64,000 nucleotides of DNA, taken from the NCBI GenBank assembly GCA_029378245.1, contig JARKIF010000136.1, positions 1 through 64,000 of the forward strand. The letters run 5' to 3'. The translations under genes and the position numbers were made by a program. Shown piece after piece: positions 1 to 10,699 of the stretch. The stretch comes from Roridomyces roridus (Eukaryota > Basidiomycota > Agaricomycetes > Agaricales > Mycenaceae). The notes beneath the pieces were generated by a model. The model worked only from the letters and a program-made list of their open reading frames with translations, was not told the origin of the DNA and did not search any database. Positions within the stretch are counted from its first letter, which is position 1. Each line of letters begins with the position of its first letter.

Positions 1-1254
1 TGGTACTCGAGGCGAACCACCTACACGGTTAGACCCCCTGCATGCCTGAACAAGCGTACAACTGTTCTCCGCATACGGGGCGCCTCGAAGGCCTCGTATA
101 CGGGTTACTATCTACTTCGTACCCGGGGTTCGAGCGCGTTTATTACGCTGCTGAACCTTTCCCGACCTCGCCCCGCTCGTTTCCCTACAAGCTCACCGAG
201 GTCAACTTGCGCTTCAGTCACCGTGAAGCCTACGAATCCGCACCGCATCACAGGGTGTGGCGACCGTGAATACATGGGTTTATCGAGTATGGAGTCGATT
301 ATGGCTGTCCGCATGCGTCACCTATGTTTTTTTTACTGGCTTCTTGCTAATCCATTCCTGTCTTCCCTACCCGTTGTGCATTAGCAGCCCTGGTCCCATT
401 CAGCAGCCATGACAAGGAAGGTCGTGTCCTCCCATTCCCGCATCATACCCCGCCCTCCCCGACGATGAGCAACTTCAAGTCATCACACAAATCACCGACA
501 AACCCCCATGTCCCAGAACGAGGCCGTACTCGACGAATTGGCACCCGCAAGTCTTGATGATGTACCTGTGCCTTCGAGTGGCGGGTGAGGTTGGGCCGCA
601 GGATCATACACTGTAGGCGTGTCTATCAGCGCTGTCCATTGTCCCTACCAATGGTCATGAACCATGGCTCATTCGGACGGTCGAGTATTCAATGGGGTGC
701 GTATCTCGCACGCTGGCTTCAATATCGTATCCACTGTAGTATATAGCTCAATTTATTTCCTTTTGGCCAGAGCCGTTGAATATGCGCAGCGTTGCAAAAC
801 ACTATTCAAAGTCCTACACTTTGGAATTTTATGACACTACTTGCCCGGCCTCTCTGTCTGCCCCAACCACGCAAGCCCATTGTGCCTCAATGTCTTCGCC
901 GTGAGATCAAGGTGCGAGTATCTACATAACGTCGAAGGAAGTCGAGCAGTCAGGGATTCAGAGTGTGCTATGGCCATTGTCGGCGCCGCGGGGATTTTCT
1001 TTCCAGCTCAATCCAATCTATTCACGACGAGGAGGAGCGCATAGAGGATTGGAAGTAAGGGCAATCGTCAAGCTGCCGTGGGTGTTTCCAGAATCGGTGC
1101 CGAACAAGCTTTCATTTAGTGCCGTGACTGGAGACGTCCCCCTGGTCAAGAAAACTACATTTACTGCAAATTACAACTGCCTTGAGTTGCGAATATGCGG
1201 GGGAGCTCATTGGGGAGGCTAGCGAGGGCAGCAGCAAAGAACAGAAAAAAGATG
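1..1254. other. No confident gene
   Basis: Several short open frames exist on both strands, but none has a recognisable domain, a convincing splice chain or family resemblance. A short ATG frame near 507 stops after about 25 codons. I see no repeat structure here either. It may be untranslated or intergenic DNA, or the remains of a decayed gene, in keeping with the pseudogenes just downstream. Confidence 0.5.
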
Positions 1255-1257
1255 GCC

Positions 1258-1393
1258 AAGCCGCAGCTAAGCCGAGCTCGAGCTGGCTTGAGCCTGAGCT
1301 GAGCCACCTAGAGCCGCACTGCACTGGCTCAGCTCGGCTCAGCTCCAAATAGGCTCAGCTCGGTCGGCTCGCCAAGCCGAGCCGAGCTACGGC
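1258..1393. repeat. GAGCC/GGCTC low-complexity, self-complementary tract
   Basis: The tract is a degenerate run of AGCCGAGCT, GAGCTGAGCC and their complements GGCTCAGCTCGG. Because the unit and its complement alternate, the tract can fold on itself: the first half is rich in GAGCC and the second in GGCTC. It lies directly beside the 3' end of the broken CCT7 copy. It codes for nothing visible. Confidence 0.75.
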
Positions 1394-2122
1394 AACACTA
1401 ATATCATTTCCCTCTCGGTGTTGACATTGGTCTGGTAGTCCGAGACGGCAGCTACGTGGACTGCGAAGGACTTTGGGCTGCTGCTGAATGCGACGCCGTG
1501 GATGAGAGCGAGTCTTGCATGCCACCTGATGCCGATTAGTGACTCGTAAATGGCATTTTGATCCAAGGATTGGACGGCGTCTACGATCATGTTGGAAGGA
1601 TTTTCCGGCATGGATGTGACCTGGTGCTCGAGCCGCATTTTTGGCAGAGAACGGAACTTGAGGAGAATGAGTGAAAAAAAATTGTAAGCTGCGGGCGACG
1701 CACCCGGGTCTACTGATACATGCTGCTTTATCCGCCCATTGCCTCAAAAAAGTTGGTTTCCTTGAAACCCGCAGAAGATGACGCGTACCAGTTGAGACGC
1801 CTGCCGGAAACCCTTCATAAAACTTCTAACTTCCTTCAACAATTGGGCAGCAAGTAGGACGACACTGGTCGTTCCATCGCCGCCTGGGCACAAGCAATGT
1901 CCACCAAAGTCCTCGCCGCAGGATGGACAATGTCCGAAAAAAGTTTGAGGGTCGTCGCGCCATCGTTGGTGATCTGTGCCTCACCCGGTCTGAGACGATG
2001 AGCCTGTCCATCCCTCGTGGCCCGAGGGTGCTGGACAGAGTTTCTGCTATGGCCAGACACGCCGCGATGTTGGTCCAGGAAAACCCCCTTGGCCTCCCCC
2101 CCAATGACACCGATAAGGTCAT
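1394..2122 (-). pseudogene. CCT7: Chaperonin CCT/TRiC eta subunit remnant
   Basis: CCT7 is one of eight subunits of the cytosolic TRiC chaperonin that folds actin and tubulin. On the minus strand, pieces of it occur in order but in different frames: the N-terminal LGPRGMD region and the [11 protein letters not shown] nucleotide-binding segment (about 2060-1900), then DGTTSVV followed by LKEVRSFMK (about 1870-1790), then a jump to C-terminal pieces (VVDAVQSLDQ-like, SLIGI, GVAF, then a VSDYQ segment at about 1600-1400). The whole apical and most of the intermediate domain are missing and the frame breaks at least twice. An intact subunit is about 550 residues; this fragment cannot make one. 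The true gene must be elsewhere. Loss of essential-gene function here is inferred only for this copy. Confidence 0.8.
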
Positions 2123-2754
2123 GTGACAGCCGATAAGGTCATGTGATTTGTCTTGCGTGAGTTCGATACAGTGTGGGGTCAGTTCTTTTTTTCTGTAAAT
2201 TCCACCCTTGCCTCCTCAACCTCCAACAACCTAACTTAACCAACTGAACCTAACTTAAACCTGGTCTATCAGATCTAGCCACCCATTCACTGTGGATATT
2301 GTACCTAACCGCCCATTCACTGTGGATTCTCAGAGGGGTATTCACAGCCGAGGCCGCGGGGGAGATATTGACAGTCTGTGTAGGAGAATGTCATTCAACC
2401 GAACCTAACCAACTAACCCACCCTTCTCTCATCGTAGAGTAACAAAATCCCGAAAAAAACGATTAATTAAGCAACACCAAGACTTGAACTCAGACCGTTC
2501 AAAGAACAACACATCAATAAGATAAGACACCGGAACCGCAGAGCCACTGGGACATTGGTAGCCGCCACGCGGCGTCATAATCCCAGTAAATGCCAAGAAA
2601 CACCCACGTGCCTTGATATCAATCCGATTAGCCTTTTTTGGACATGTCATTGGGGGGGAGGCGTGCGCCAGCTATGCACTGCAACTCAAGACTCAGTCAG
2701 GCCATCATCGCCTCTCTTCGCTCTATCTTTCGTATTGGCCATGACTTGAGCCCA
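2123..2754. other. Non-coding repeat-rich spacer
   Basis: The spacer holds short near-repeats such as CCTAACTTAAC (2220-2270) and two copies of CCCATTCACTGTGGAT (about 2280 and 2310). The first resembles telomere sequence only superficially, because the unit is not constant. No coding frame is convincing. A tRNA-like block at 2465-2556 is listed separately. Confidence 0.45.
2465..2556 (-). repeat. tRNA-like block, possible SINE head
   Basis: Read on the minus strand, this block has an A-box-like TGGCTCTGCGG and, about 50 bases later, a B-box-like GAGTTCAAGTC whose flanks (CTGAG and CTTGG) can form a wobble-rich T stem. The acceptor ends do not pair and no clear anticodon arm forms, so it is not a functional tRNA gene. 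A tRNA-derived short interspersed element or an old tRNA relic would fit. Evidence is weak. Confidence 0.3.
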
Positions 2755-3985
2755 CTTTAGTCCCAGCAACAACGCGCCTTAACGTGGACATCTCCTCCTT
2801 GTTGACTATGAACGAGCCCACTTGCTTCGAATTTCAACGGGTCTCGACCAGCACGAGGCGCTCATCTGTTCGACATTCCGACGCGTTTGAATGAGGAAAA
2901 GAAGAGCCGGCTTTGAAGTTCTCTTGGTATGCACACCCTCTTTCTTCATCGTCTAGCGTCTCAATTTAGCAAAGGGGCCAGTCCGCGAGGGGTAAAAAAA
3001 AGGGATAGCCGGGACAGCTCTGTCTCTTTTCTACCAGTACCAGCCGAGCACCAGACCCACGCGCAACAGAAGCCCGCCTGCCATGTTCCGCATTGCTCGA
3101 GCTATGCACACCCTTCTCAGCCATTCCAGTTCTTCCCTGAGCTCAGCAGCCTCGTTGATTCGAAGGAGTAGCACGTTGGGCACGTCCTTGCCAAGGAACT
3201 CGCAGAGCGGCTCCCAGCCACTCCCTAGCTCATACTCGAGCAGCCTATCCTTCGGAGCGAGTCTCCTAACTTGGGCATGGTGCGCGCGATCCCGACTTTT
3301 CGCATTCTTTCGCGCCTCTTCGGGCGTGCTTGCGCCAAACCCGTCCGCCATCCATCTTCGCATTGATCCAACCACTCTGCCTGCCCAGAACGGGTCGAGA
3401 AAGCCTGCGACGCGGCCGAGTCGGAAGGTCCCGTCTATCAAGATGCCTAACGACTTGTACCAGCTCTCGATGTCGCGCTCCACCAGTATTATCTTGGCCT
3501 CGGGGTACGCGTCGATGAGCTCAGCTGCAAAGACGTTGCATGGCGCATCCGTCACCGCCATACAGTGGCTCCCACTCCGCCCGGCCAAACTTGCCTCTTC
3601 CCTCAAACTTGGCTGCATACGCTTCCATCCACATCTCGACGTCCTGTGCATTGGCGCAAATACTGCTGCCGTGGTAGCAATCGTGGTATCCCAATATCTC
3701 CAACGCAGCCTTTATCGCTGTGTAAACCAGGTGAGCTATCTGTGTCACGGTATACTCGTACTGACAAGCCGTTCCAGTTCGTGACATTCCCAGAGACAAG
3801 ACCTCCATGGGTACGACGCGCCGACAAGTGCGTCGGTCGATGTTGGTGCTTCCCATGTCCGTAAATGGGCGTTTCAATCCAGTCGGCGGCGTTGCAGTGT
3901 CCATGGGTACTGGCGAACGGGCTCTTGCGCAGAGGTTTTTAATATACCCAACGGATTCTCCGGCATCCAAATCTCGGGCCTCTGC
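2755..3985 (-). repeat. Inverted duplication, arm 1
   Basis: This segment matches 9478-10690 in reverse orientation, over the sulfotransferase-like gene plus about 300 bases of its 3' flank (the stretch with GACATCTCCTCCTTGTTGAC and the GACGCGTTTGAATGAGGAA region) and about 80 bases of 5' flank. Divergence is obvious but modest. The 5' end of this arm runs into the truncated FCP1 copy, so the duplication joint lies near 3950-3985. Confidence 0.85.
3031..3904 (-). pseudogene. Sulfotransferase-like P-loop protein, frameshifted copy
   Basis: This is a paralogue of the intact gene at 9543-10431. The start ATG is at 3904, followed by an N-terminal P-loop-like segment (MEVLSLGMSRTGTA). A 48-base intron with GTCAGT donor and ACACAG acceptor joins to IKAALEILGY, then DVEMWMEAYAAKFEG. 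Near 3570, right after GRAEW, eleven bases present in the intact copy are missing, which shifts the frame and brings an early stop. The rest (VTDAPCNVFAAELIDAYPEAK, ILVERDIESW, a C-terminal hydrophobic tail) survives in another frame. The family is annotated in agaricomycetes as P-loop sulfotransferase-like or NAD-dependent-epimerase-like; its chemistry is not established. As it stands this copy would give only a truncated protein. Confidence 0.85.
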
Positions 3986-5080
3986 GTTCTCTGTGGCAAG
4001 GATATGACCAAGTGCGTGCGCTATACAACGGAAACAGTCCTCGTAGCTGACCTCCTGCGAGTTCTGACTATATCCGATTCGCCGATTCGTCGCATGCACA
4101 TATCCACATCACCTACTCTGCCAACGACCCTCTGGTTTCGCTCCAGGAGGCACAACGTCTCGAGAAGGAGACTGCGGATGAACTCCTCAATTCACGCAAA
4201 CTATCCCTTATTGTCGACCTCGATCAGACTTGGTCGATTCCACTGTGGGTGGGCGAGTGGCGCGCCGAGGGCGCAGCGTGGAAGGCGTGTCAGGCGGCCA
4301 AGCCGGAGGACGACACGGAACCAGACGAGGAGTGCAATCCCAATTGGAAGGCTCTCGAGCCTGAGGACGTTGGCGAATTCAGACTCACGCCCGAGATATT
4401 TTGCATGTCGGGCAAGGGAAAGAGCAAGATGATGGAGAACGACTTTTGGATGAGGTTCACCGCTGATTCGTTACGGTGGAGCTGCCGCCTAAACCTCCGT
4501 CCATGGCCAGTCGGCGACGCAATTCGATCAAGCCGAATCTGGCATATGATGTGACGGCAGGGAATCTGTTTTTGTGCTACTTTTGTGGTAGACGGGGTTC
4601 ATATCCTGTTTTCCAGTGTGATACCGCTGGATACGAATCCGGAGGGGACGGAGATTTGGAGGATGGCGCGGATGTTTGGCGCCAAGTGTTCGACAGAGCT
4701 TACTCCCGCGGTGACATATGTCGTGGCTGGCAAGGTCCGTCCCTTGGCCACAATTCTTCATACTTGGTTAGACTAACGCCTTCATGTTAGCGCGGAACGG
4801 TCAAGGTTGATGCGGCGGGATGCGGCTCGCGTGGTACGGATTGCATCGCGTTGTGGAATCGGCAAGATGAGACGGCGTATTTGCTTAATGGCGGACGGGG
4901 TACTCGAAGCTCAAGGAAGGACTGCCGACGAGTTGTCTTGCTCTAGATCTGTGGCGGCGGGTAAGCAACGGATGATGATTTGGAGGAGAATGGGCATTGG
5001 GCAGACGCGAAATCTTCGGATGATGGGATGCAGGAGGAAGAGGAGGAGACGACCAGGACGATTTTCTCGCCTGTGAACTC
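3955..5080 (+). pseudogene. FCP1: RNA polymerase II CTD phosphatase remnant
   Basis: FCP1 removes phosphate from the C-terminal repeat of RNA polymerase II. The fragment starts abruptly at the duplication joint, with GLCVLCGKDMT at about 3972, then DYIRFADSSHAHIH and LEKETADELLNSRKLSLIVDLDQT. The DLDQT catalytic motif (about 4215-4230) is present, but the frame is disturbed right after it. VGEWRAEGAAWKACQAAKPE, DEECNPNWKAL, a BRCT-like piece (VIPLDTNPEGTEIWRMARMFGA, VTYVVAGK, RGTVKVDAAG) and an acidic tail follow in shifting frames. The N-terminus and most of the phosphatase core are gone. It is a non-functional copy of a normally essential gene. Confidence 0.82.
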
Positions 5081-5297
5081 TTGTGTACCTCGCTTTCTTT
5101 TACATTACTGCTGGCTTGTACTTTAGGAAGAGACTAACATCTGTATCGGACCAAATCACAGAGACTTTTTGACACGAAACTTCCATCTTTGTCCCTTTAA
5201 TCAAACCGGTGGTCTCCCTCCGTTTTTGCCCTCCGTCGATCCTTCCCGCCCGTCCGCCCGAGGCGGCGACGTTTCTCGGTCTCGGAGTAGTTTCAAA

Positions 5298-6245
5298 ATG
5301 GCTACGCATCAAGATGAGATGAATGCGCAGAATCAAATCATACCCGACGGCGTCAATCCGCAGACCTTTCAGCCCCAGCAGACTCAAATTCAGCCCGACG
5401 GTGGGAGTGCTTCTTCTGGTCCTCGCAGGCGTGCGTGTTTCCCTATGGAGTTCCGATAAACAGTGGTCTTATTTTGCAACAGCTAAAGGTCCTTCGGTGC
5501 GACGCGCGTGTATAGCATGCCATGCGGGAAAAACGCGATGTAGCGAATCGTTGCCTTGTCAGGTGGGTCACTCTTTTTTTCGTCCCTCCCTCGTACAGGC
5601 ATGGAGGAGAGAAAGAAAGTTGTGGTTAACATCGGATTCGGCAGAACTGCCTCAAACGGGGACTCGGCAACGTATGTGCGTATCCTGATCCCGACTCGGA
5701 GCAGCAGCCGGTGCCAGGTATGGTCTCCGAATTAGTGCGGTGCTTGTACTTTATTTATTTTATTTCTACAGGCCGGACTGTATCAGAATCGTCGATTCCG
5801 GGGTCGACGCCTTCGTTCAGCGCTGTGCCTCCCCCTCCTCCACCGCCAGTATACGCCGCCTCGGCAGCATCGACGGGCATCAACTTGAGCCACCAGCAGT
5901 ATTATGACTACAACGGGCAGCTCACCGGCGCCTCTTCGACGACGTTCCGGCCGGCCAAACGCGTGCGGACGCTCACGGAGGAAGAGACTGCCGCGATCAC
6001 GAGGAATTTTAGTCGCGGGGACTTTTTTGTGGGGACGAGCGCGCCGGTGCGCATAGATCCGAGGCTGCCGGTGAAACTGACGCTGGGAGATGGGGACCAT
6101 GTGCAGTGGGTCCTTTCTTGTTTTCTGGTTTCAAGATGAAGGTTGATGTGTTCTTCTTTTTCCCAGTTTTAACGTTGGGAATTATGAGGTGAGGGTGTTA
6201 CTTCCATGCTTGAACGAACCTTGCTGATCTTTCGTCCAGGCTTAA
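5298..6245 (+). CDS. Zn2Cys6 (fungal-type) transcription factor, 215 aa
   Basis: Six exons: 5298-5430, 5483-5562, 5645-5717, 5772-6105, 6167-6188 and 6240-6245, with introns of 51-82 bases. They sum to 648 bases in frame. A glutamine-rich N-terminus is followed by a fungal binuclear zinc cluster, residues about 56-84: CIAC, HAGKTRC, SESLPC, QNC, LKRGLGNVC (C-x2-C-x6-C-x5-C-x2-C-x8-C). The second intron splits the cluster. A Ser/Pro-rich linker with a proline run comes next, then RPAKRVRTLTEEE. The family binds DNA as dimers at CGG triplets and regulates metabolism. At 215 residues it is short and lacks the usual fungal regulatory domain, so it could be a minimal DNA-binding regulator. The last exon is only two codons (Ala-stop). 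Confidence 0.82.
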
Positions 6246-6809
6246 GATGTGATTAAAGTTTTTTCTTGCGAGTACACTGTATCTTCTTGGACACCACCTA
6301 TGTATCATTCTTGTTGCCACTGGCACGGCTTGTCGTTATCGCTCCCGGTCATTCAAGCGCCTAGATCAAGGTGTCCTTGTCGCCTCTGCGCACGCGACTT
6401 GTCATTTCTGCTCGCATAAACCCTCCGCGTTGTCTTCCGAGAGATGATCGCCGTATTGAATGCTATTCCCAAGATTCGCAGAGATTCACCCGCACATCAT
6501 GAGGGTCCTTCTGAGTATCCAAGACGATGCGCGCGTTTCAATCGTGAGACAGCGTTCTTATCTTCTCCAAATCTGCGTGCTGCTGGTGGAATTTCGGAAC
6601 TCGGGGCACGAAGACTGGCAGGAGAAGTGAGGAGCATGCAAACGGTTAGCTTAGGCTATGAGGATTCAGGAATTTTGCGGGACGTCATCTGGGGCAAAAC
6701 GATTTCGGCCATGTGGGGTAGACCCATTTAGCATCCGCTTATAAGAGTCTCATTGATCCGGCCCCTTGTGCATATTTCATCTCTACATGCCCTTGGCCGT
6801 ACCACCAAA
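6246..6809. other. Intergenic region with a candidate core promoter
   Basis: A 95-codon frame at 6444-6731 has no recognisable features and I do not call it. A TATAAG element at 6740-6745 lies about 65 bases ahead of the bHLH start codon and could be its core promoter. Nothing else stands out. Confidence 0.4.
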
Positions 6810-7640
6810 ATGTCGCTGTCGCCACCGCCCCCGTTCCCCGACTTTGACTTCAATTTTGACCCTGCCTTGCTTGCGACCCATCCGCTGCCTCTACCATCGT
6901 CGGCAGACCTCTTTTCCGTAGATGAAACGACGGATCTCCTAGGTTTTCTCGACAACTTTGGTGACTTTGGCTGGGATCCGCAACCACCGCCGTTTGTCCC
7001 CTCGAGCGCGCCGTACTCGAACCCACATCTCAATACAGCACCGGAGCCCTCTACCTCGGGGCGTCCGAAACGATCAAACACGAGGTCGAGCAGCGCTAGG
7101 GAAAAGCAGCAGCTACGCAGAACCTCACCCAGACGCGATAGCGCGACGCCGAGTAACGCGTCCGAGTCGTCTTCCTCACATACCAATGAGCAGACGACGA
7201 CGCAATCCAGCACCGCTGCTACATCGACATCGACGTCGACCTCCACATCTACCTCCGCGACCCCCATACCTGCATCAGCTAGCAGTAACGCACGCAACAA
7301 ACCCCTCCTCTCCACTCCCCAAAAACGTCTGAATCACATCATGTCCGAGCAAAAGAGACGCAACGCCATCCGGGATGGCTACGCCCAGCTCATTGCCCTC
7401 CTCGCACCCGCAGGTGCCGCGCCCGGAGCTGTAATCGGCATGATGCCTCAACGTGGACGGCCGAAAGGCAGTGGGAGCCGTGGGGGCAAGAATGGAGGGG
7501 CTGCAGGGCAGAATACCGCCAAGGGCAAGAGCGGGGTGCTTTTTCGGGCGGTCGAGTATATCAGGTGGTTGGAGGAGGGGAGGGAGGCGTTGAGGGAGGA
7601 GGCGTTACGCGTCGAGGCGGCTGCTGGGTTTCGGCTGTGA
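6810..7640 (+). CDS. bHLH transcription factor with long AT-hook-like loop, 276 aa
   Basis: A single exon. The ATG at 6810 is chosen because it starts the conserved-looking acidic N-terminus (MSLSPPPPFPDFDFNFDP). Residues about 60-175 are Ser/Thr-rich and disordered, with a TSTSTS run. The C-terminus holds a basic helix-loop-helix: the basic region and helix 1 are KRLNHIMSEQKRRNAIRDGY, with E and RR at the E-box contact positions, and helix 2 is VLFRAVEYIRWLEEGREALR. The loop is about 50 residues, far longer than the usual 5-20, and contains RGRPKGSG (7452-7475), an AT-hook core. Such factors dimerise and bind CANNTG in the nucleus. The target genes cannot be told from the sequence. Confidence 0.85.
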   Translation: MSLSPPPPFPDFDFNFDPALLATHPLPLPSSADLFSVDETTDLLGFLDNFGDFGWDPQPPPFVPSSAPYSNPHLNTAPEPSTSGRPKRSNTRSSSAREKQQLRRTSPRRDSATPSNASESSSSHTNEQTTTQSSTAATSTSTSTSTSTSATPIPASASSNARNKPLLSTPQKRLNHIMSEQKRRNAIRDGYAQLIALLAPAGAAPGAVIGMMPQRGRPKGSGSRGGKNGGAAGQNTAKGKSGVLFRAVEYIRWLEEGREALREEALRVEAAAGFRL

Positions 7641-7728
7641 TGTATTTTTATTATTCGGTGGCTTCGTTCTGGTGAGTCGTACTTTTCTGTCTTATTCGAG
7701 TACTTTTGGCTGACTGGACTCAGTTTTC

Positions 7729-9510
7729 ATAGAAACCTCATACTCTACACGTCCCAAACTAATAATGTAATCCATCCTGTGGCTTTGGAATTGCCACTGT
7801 CTCCAACGTTCTCTTTTGTCGATGATTCTCAGTTTGGTCTCCCATCCCAGTCGTGGCTTGACAGATGCGCGTGATCACCGACGCGTGCTCCCGCTGGCCG
7901 TGCCAATGTAATCCATCCTTGGAATTGCCGGCGCCACCATGTCTCAAACGTTCCTTTGTGTCTCGTGCCTGCAAAGCCCCGAGGTCAAGAGATGATTCTC
8001 ATTTGGTCTTCCGCTGGCTTGACAGATGCGCGTGGTCGCTGACGCGTTCTTCCGCTGGCCGTGCTAGGCAACGCAGCGCTTCGTTGATGATGTTCATCTG
8101 AGCTCGCCATGTCCATGGGTACTGGCGAACGCCGAGGTGAGACCAGGGGCGGGTTTGATACAGACTCTTCTCATTATGGTCTTGCATTGCCAAATTTTGC
8201 GGCTCTATCGCCGACCCGCGGCGTAGGCTCTCGATGCTCAGCGCTCAGCCTGCTCACCGGGAGGTTCATCGGATGGATTCTCGATCAATGACTTTTCGAG
8301 CGGTATTCACTATACCTCGGAAGGAAGCCGTTGACAGAGGTGCGATTCCCCTAGCTCTTTCTGTGTTTGTTTCCTGACTCTGGGACCCAGTCCGCCAATT
8401 CTCTCGCTCCACTCTTCTTCTTCATGCACTCCATCTTTTTCACGATGTGCACCGTTACCCGAAATCTAAACTGTTCACCATTCAATCTGCCACAAATCCA
8501 TCCCTCCCTTCCTGTCCTACGCTGTCAAGGTGTCGCAGGCCGACAATTCGAAGCTTCCACTGCCCTCCACTGTCATTGCCCTCGTGATTCATTTAAATTT
8601 TGAATTCACACGAAAGTGGGTGCGGTGCACGCTGAGAATCTGCGCGTGCTACATAGAACCAATCCCCATGTCGAGCTCAGATGACTATCGCGCAACGAAG
8701 CCCAGCGTTGCTTAGCACGGCCAGCGGGAGCACGCACGCGCATCTGTCAAGCCACAACTGGGGTGGGTCCCGCGGCCCACGGCCCGCAGGAGACCGAGAA
8801 TGTCGTGACAGGTCGGGCTCAAGACGAGACACAAGAGAATATTCCAGCCATGGTGGCAATTCAAAGGCCGCAGGATGGATTACATTATTAGTTTGGGACG
8901 CGTATTAGGTTTCCAAGTATTGAAAACTGCGTCCAGTCAGCCAAAAGTTGCCGAATAAGAAAAAGAGTACGACTGACCACCAGAAGGAAGCCGGAATGTT
9001 GTATGTATGTATGTAGCACGCGACAAACTCTCGTGTGAATTCAAATAAATCACCGAGCCTTCGGAATGGGAATGGCAGTGGAGGGCAGTGGAAGCCTTCG
9101 AATTCTCGACACCGTGACAGCGTAGGAGAGCGTAGGAGAGGAAGGGATGGATGGATTTGTGGCATATCGAATGGCAGATATCGGGGATAACGGTACAAAT
9201 CTTGAAATATAGACAGCTGGAGTGGACGAAGGGGAAGAGTGGACGAAGAGCCAACGAAGAGCATTTGCAGACTGGGGTCCCAGAATCAGAAAAAAACAAG
9301 GGCAGTAAGAGTAGGGGAATCGCACCTGTGCCAACGGCTCTCCCTGCAAGGCATAGTGAATACCGCTCGAAAAAGTGATTCCTCGGACGCTCGAGAATGC
9401 GATGATCTGCCTGAGCGCAGAGCATCGAGAGCCTGCGCCACGGGTCGGCGATAGTGTTCGGTTTAGAACGGGCCATAACGAGAATTTGCTGGGTGTATTA
9501 AACACCTCTA
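7729..9510. repeat. Two-module inverted duplication (A-B / A'-B')
   Basis: Module A (about 7729-8085) itself contains a roughly 140-base tandem duplication (GTAATCCATCC ... GCTTGACAGATGCGCGTG twice). Module B (about 8125-8660) includes CGAGCGGTATTCACTAT and CCACAAATCCATCC. Both recur downstream on the opposite strand: A' at about 8680-8920 and B' at about 9008-9510. The order A, B, inverted A', inverted B' is not a simple palindrome. The far end of B' continues into the 5' flank of the sulfotransferase-like gene. No coding function is apparent, and the frames here look like shadows. A short GTAT microsatellite lies at about 9000-9014. Confidence 0.75.
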
Positions 9511-10690
9511 CTGCAAGAGCCCTTGGCCTCGCTCTGCCACCCATGGACACTGCAACGCCGGCAACTGGACGGAAACACCGATTTACGGACAGTGGAAGCA
9601 CCAACATCGACCGACGCACTTGTCGGCGCGTCGTACCCATGGAAGTCTTGTCTCTGGGAATGTCACGAACTGGAACGGCTTGTCAGTATATACATATCCG
9701 AATCAGCCATAGCTCACCTCTTCTACACAGCGATAAAGGCTGCATTGGAAATATTGGGATACAACGATTGCTACCACGGCAGCAGTATTTGCGCCAATGC
9801 ACAGGACGTCGAGATGTGGATGGAAGCATATGCAGCCAAGTTTGAGGGAAGAGGCACGTTTGGCCGGGCGGAGTGGGACAAGCTGCTAGGCCACTGTGTG
9901 GCGGTGACGGATGCGCCGTGCAACGTCTTTGCAGCTGAGCTCATCGACGCGTACCCCGAGGCCAAGATAATCCTGGTGGAGCGCGACATCGAGAGCTGGG
10001 ACAAGTCCTTCGGCATCTTGATAGACGGGACCTTCCGACTCAGCCGTATCGCAGGCTTTCTCGACCCGTTCTGGGCAGGCAGAGTGGTTGGATCAATGCG
10101 CAGATGGATGGCGGACGGGTTTGGTGCAAGGACGCCTGAAGAGGCGCGAAAGAATGCGAGAAGTCGGTATCGCGCGCACTATGCCCAAGTTAGGAGCCTC
10201 GCTCCGAAGGATAGGCTGCTCGAGTACGAGCTGGGGAGTGGCTGGGAGCCGCTCTGCAAGTTCCTTGGCAAGGAGGTGCCCAACGTGCCATTCCCTCGAA
10301 CGAACGAAGCTGTTGAGCTCAGGGAAGAACTGGAACGGCTGAGAAGTGCGTGCGTAGTTCGAGCAATGCGGAACGTGGCAGGCGGACTTTTGGTATGCGT
10401 GGGTCTGGCGCTCGCTTCCTACTATTGGTAGAATGGAACCTTTGCTAGATTGAGACGATAGACCAGGAAGAAAAGACGAGGAATGCGCACCAAGGGAGCC
10501 AGCATTATGATAATGGGGAACTTCAAAGCGGGCCCTTCCTTCCTCATTCAAACGCGTCGGAGTGTTGAACGGATGAGCGCGTCGTGCTGGTCGAGACCCG
10601 TCCAACTTCGAAGGAGGTGGGCTCGATTCATAGTCAACAAGGAGATGTCAACGTCAAGGCGCGCTGTTGCTGGGACCCGTCAAACTTCGA
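9478..10690 (+). repeat. Inverted duplication, arm 2
   Basis: This is the reverse-oriented partner of 2755-3985, spanning the intact sulfotransferase-like gene and its 3' flank. The shared 3' flank (about 10440-10690) includes GTCAACAAGGAGATGTCAACG and a CGCGCTGTTGCTGGGAC block. Confidence 0.85.
9543..10431 (+). CDS. P-loop sulfotransferase-like protein, 279 aa
   Basis: Two exons, 9543-9681 and 9731-10431, with a 49-base intron. The splice gives MSRTGTASIKAALEILGY, which fits the family's nucleotide-binding N-terminus (GMxRTGTxS). Next come NDCYHGSS, DVEMWMEAYAAKFEG, VTDAPCNVFAAELIDAYPEAK (a 3'-phosphate-binding-like strand), ILVERDIESWDKSF, and a hydrophobic C-terminal tail (about the last 20 residues) that may anchor it to a membrane. 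Length and layout match the agaricomycete sulfotransferase-like family; the substrate is unknown. Its paralogue at 3031-3904 is dead, so this is the only intact copy in the window. A downstream ATG (before EVLSLG) could also serve as start. Confidence 0.85.
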
Positions 10691-10699
10691 GTGGGAAGT

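Noticed and set aside
2210..2280. Telomere-like CCTAACTTAAC words
   Set aside because: The unit length and sequence vary and the run is short; it is not a telomeric array.
2465..2556. A functional tRNA gene
   Set aside because: A- and B-box-like words exist, but the acceptor ends do not pair and no anticodon arm forms.
9050..9640. Minus-strand frame of 196 codons
   Set aside because: It is the shadow of the inverted-repeat module and of the sulfotransferase-like first exon; no domain in this frame.
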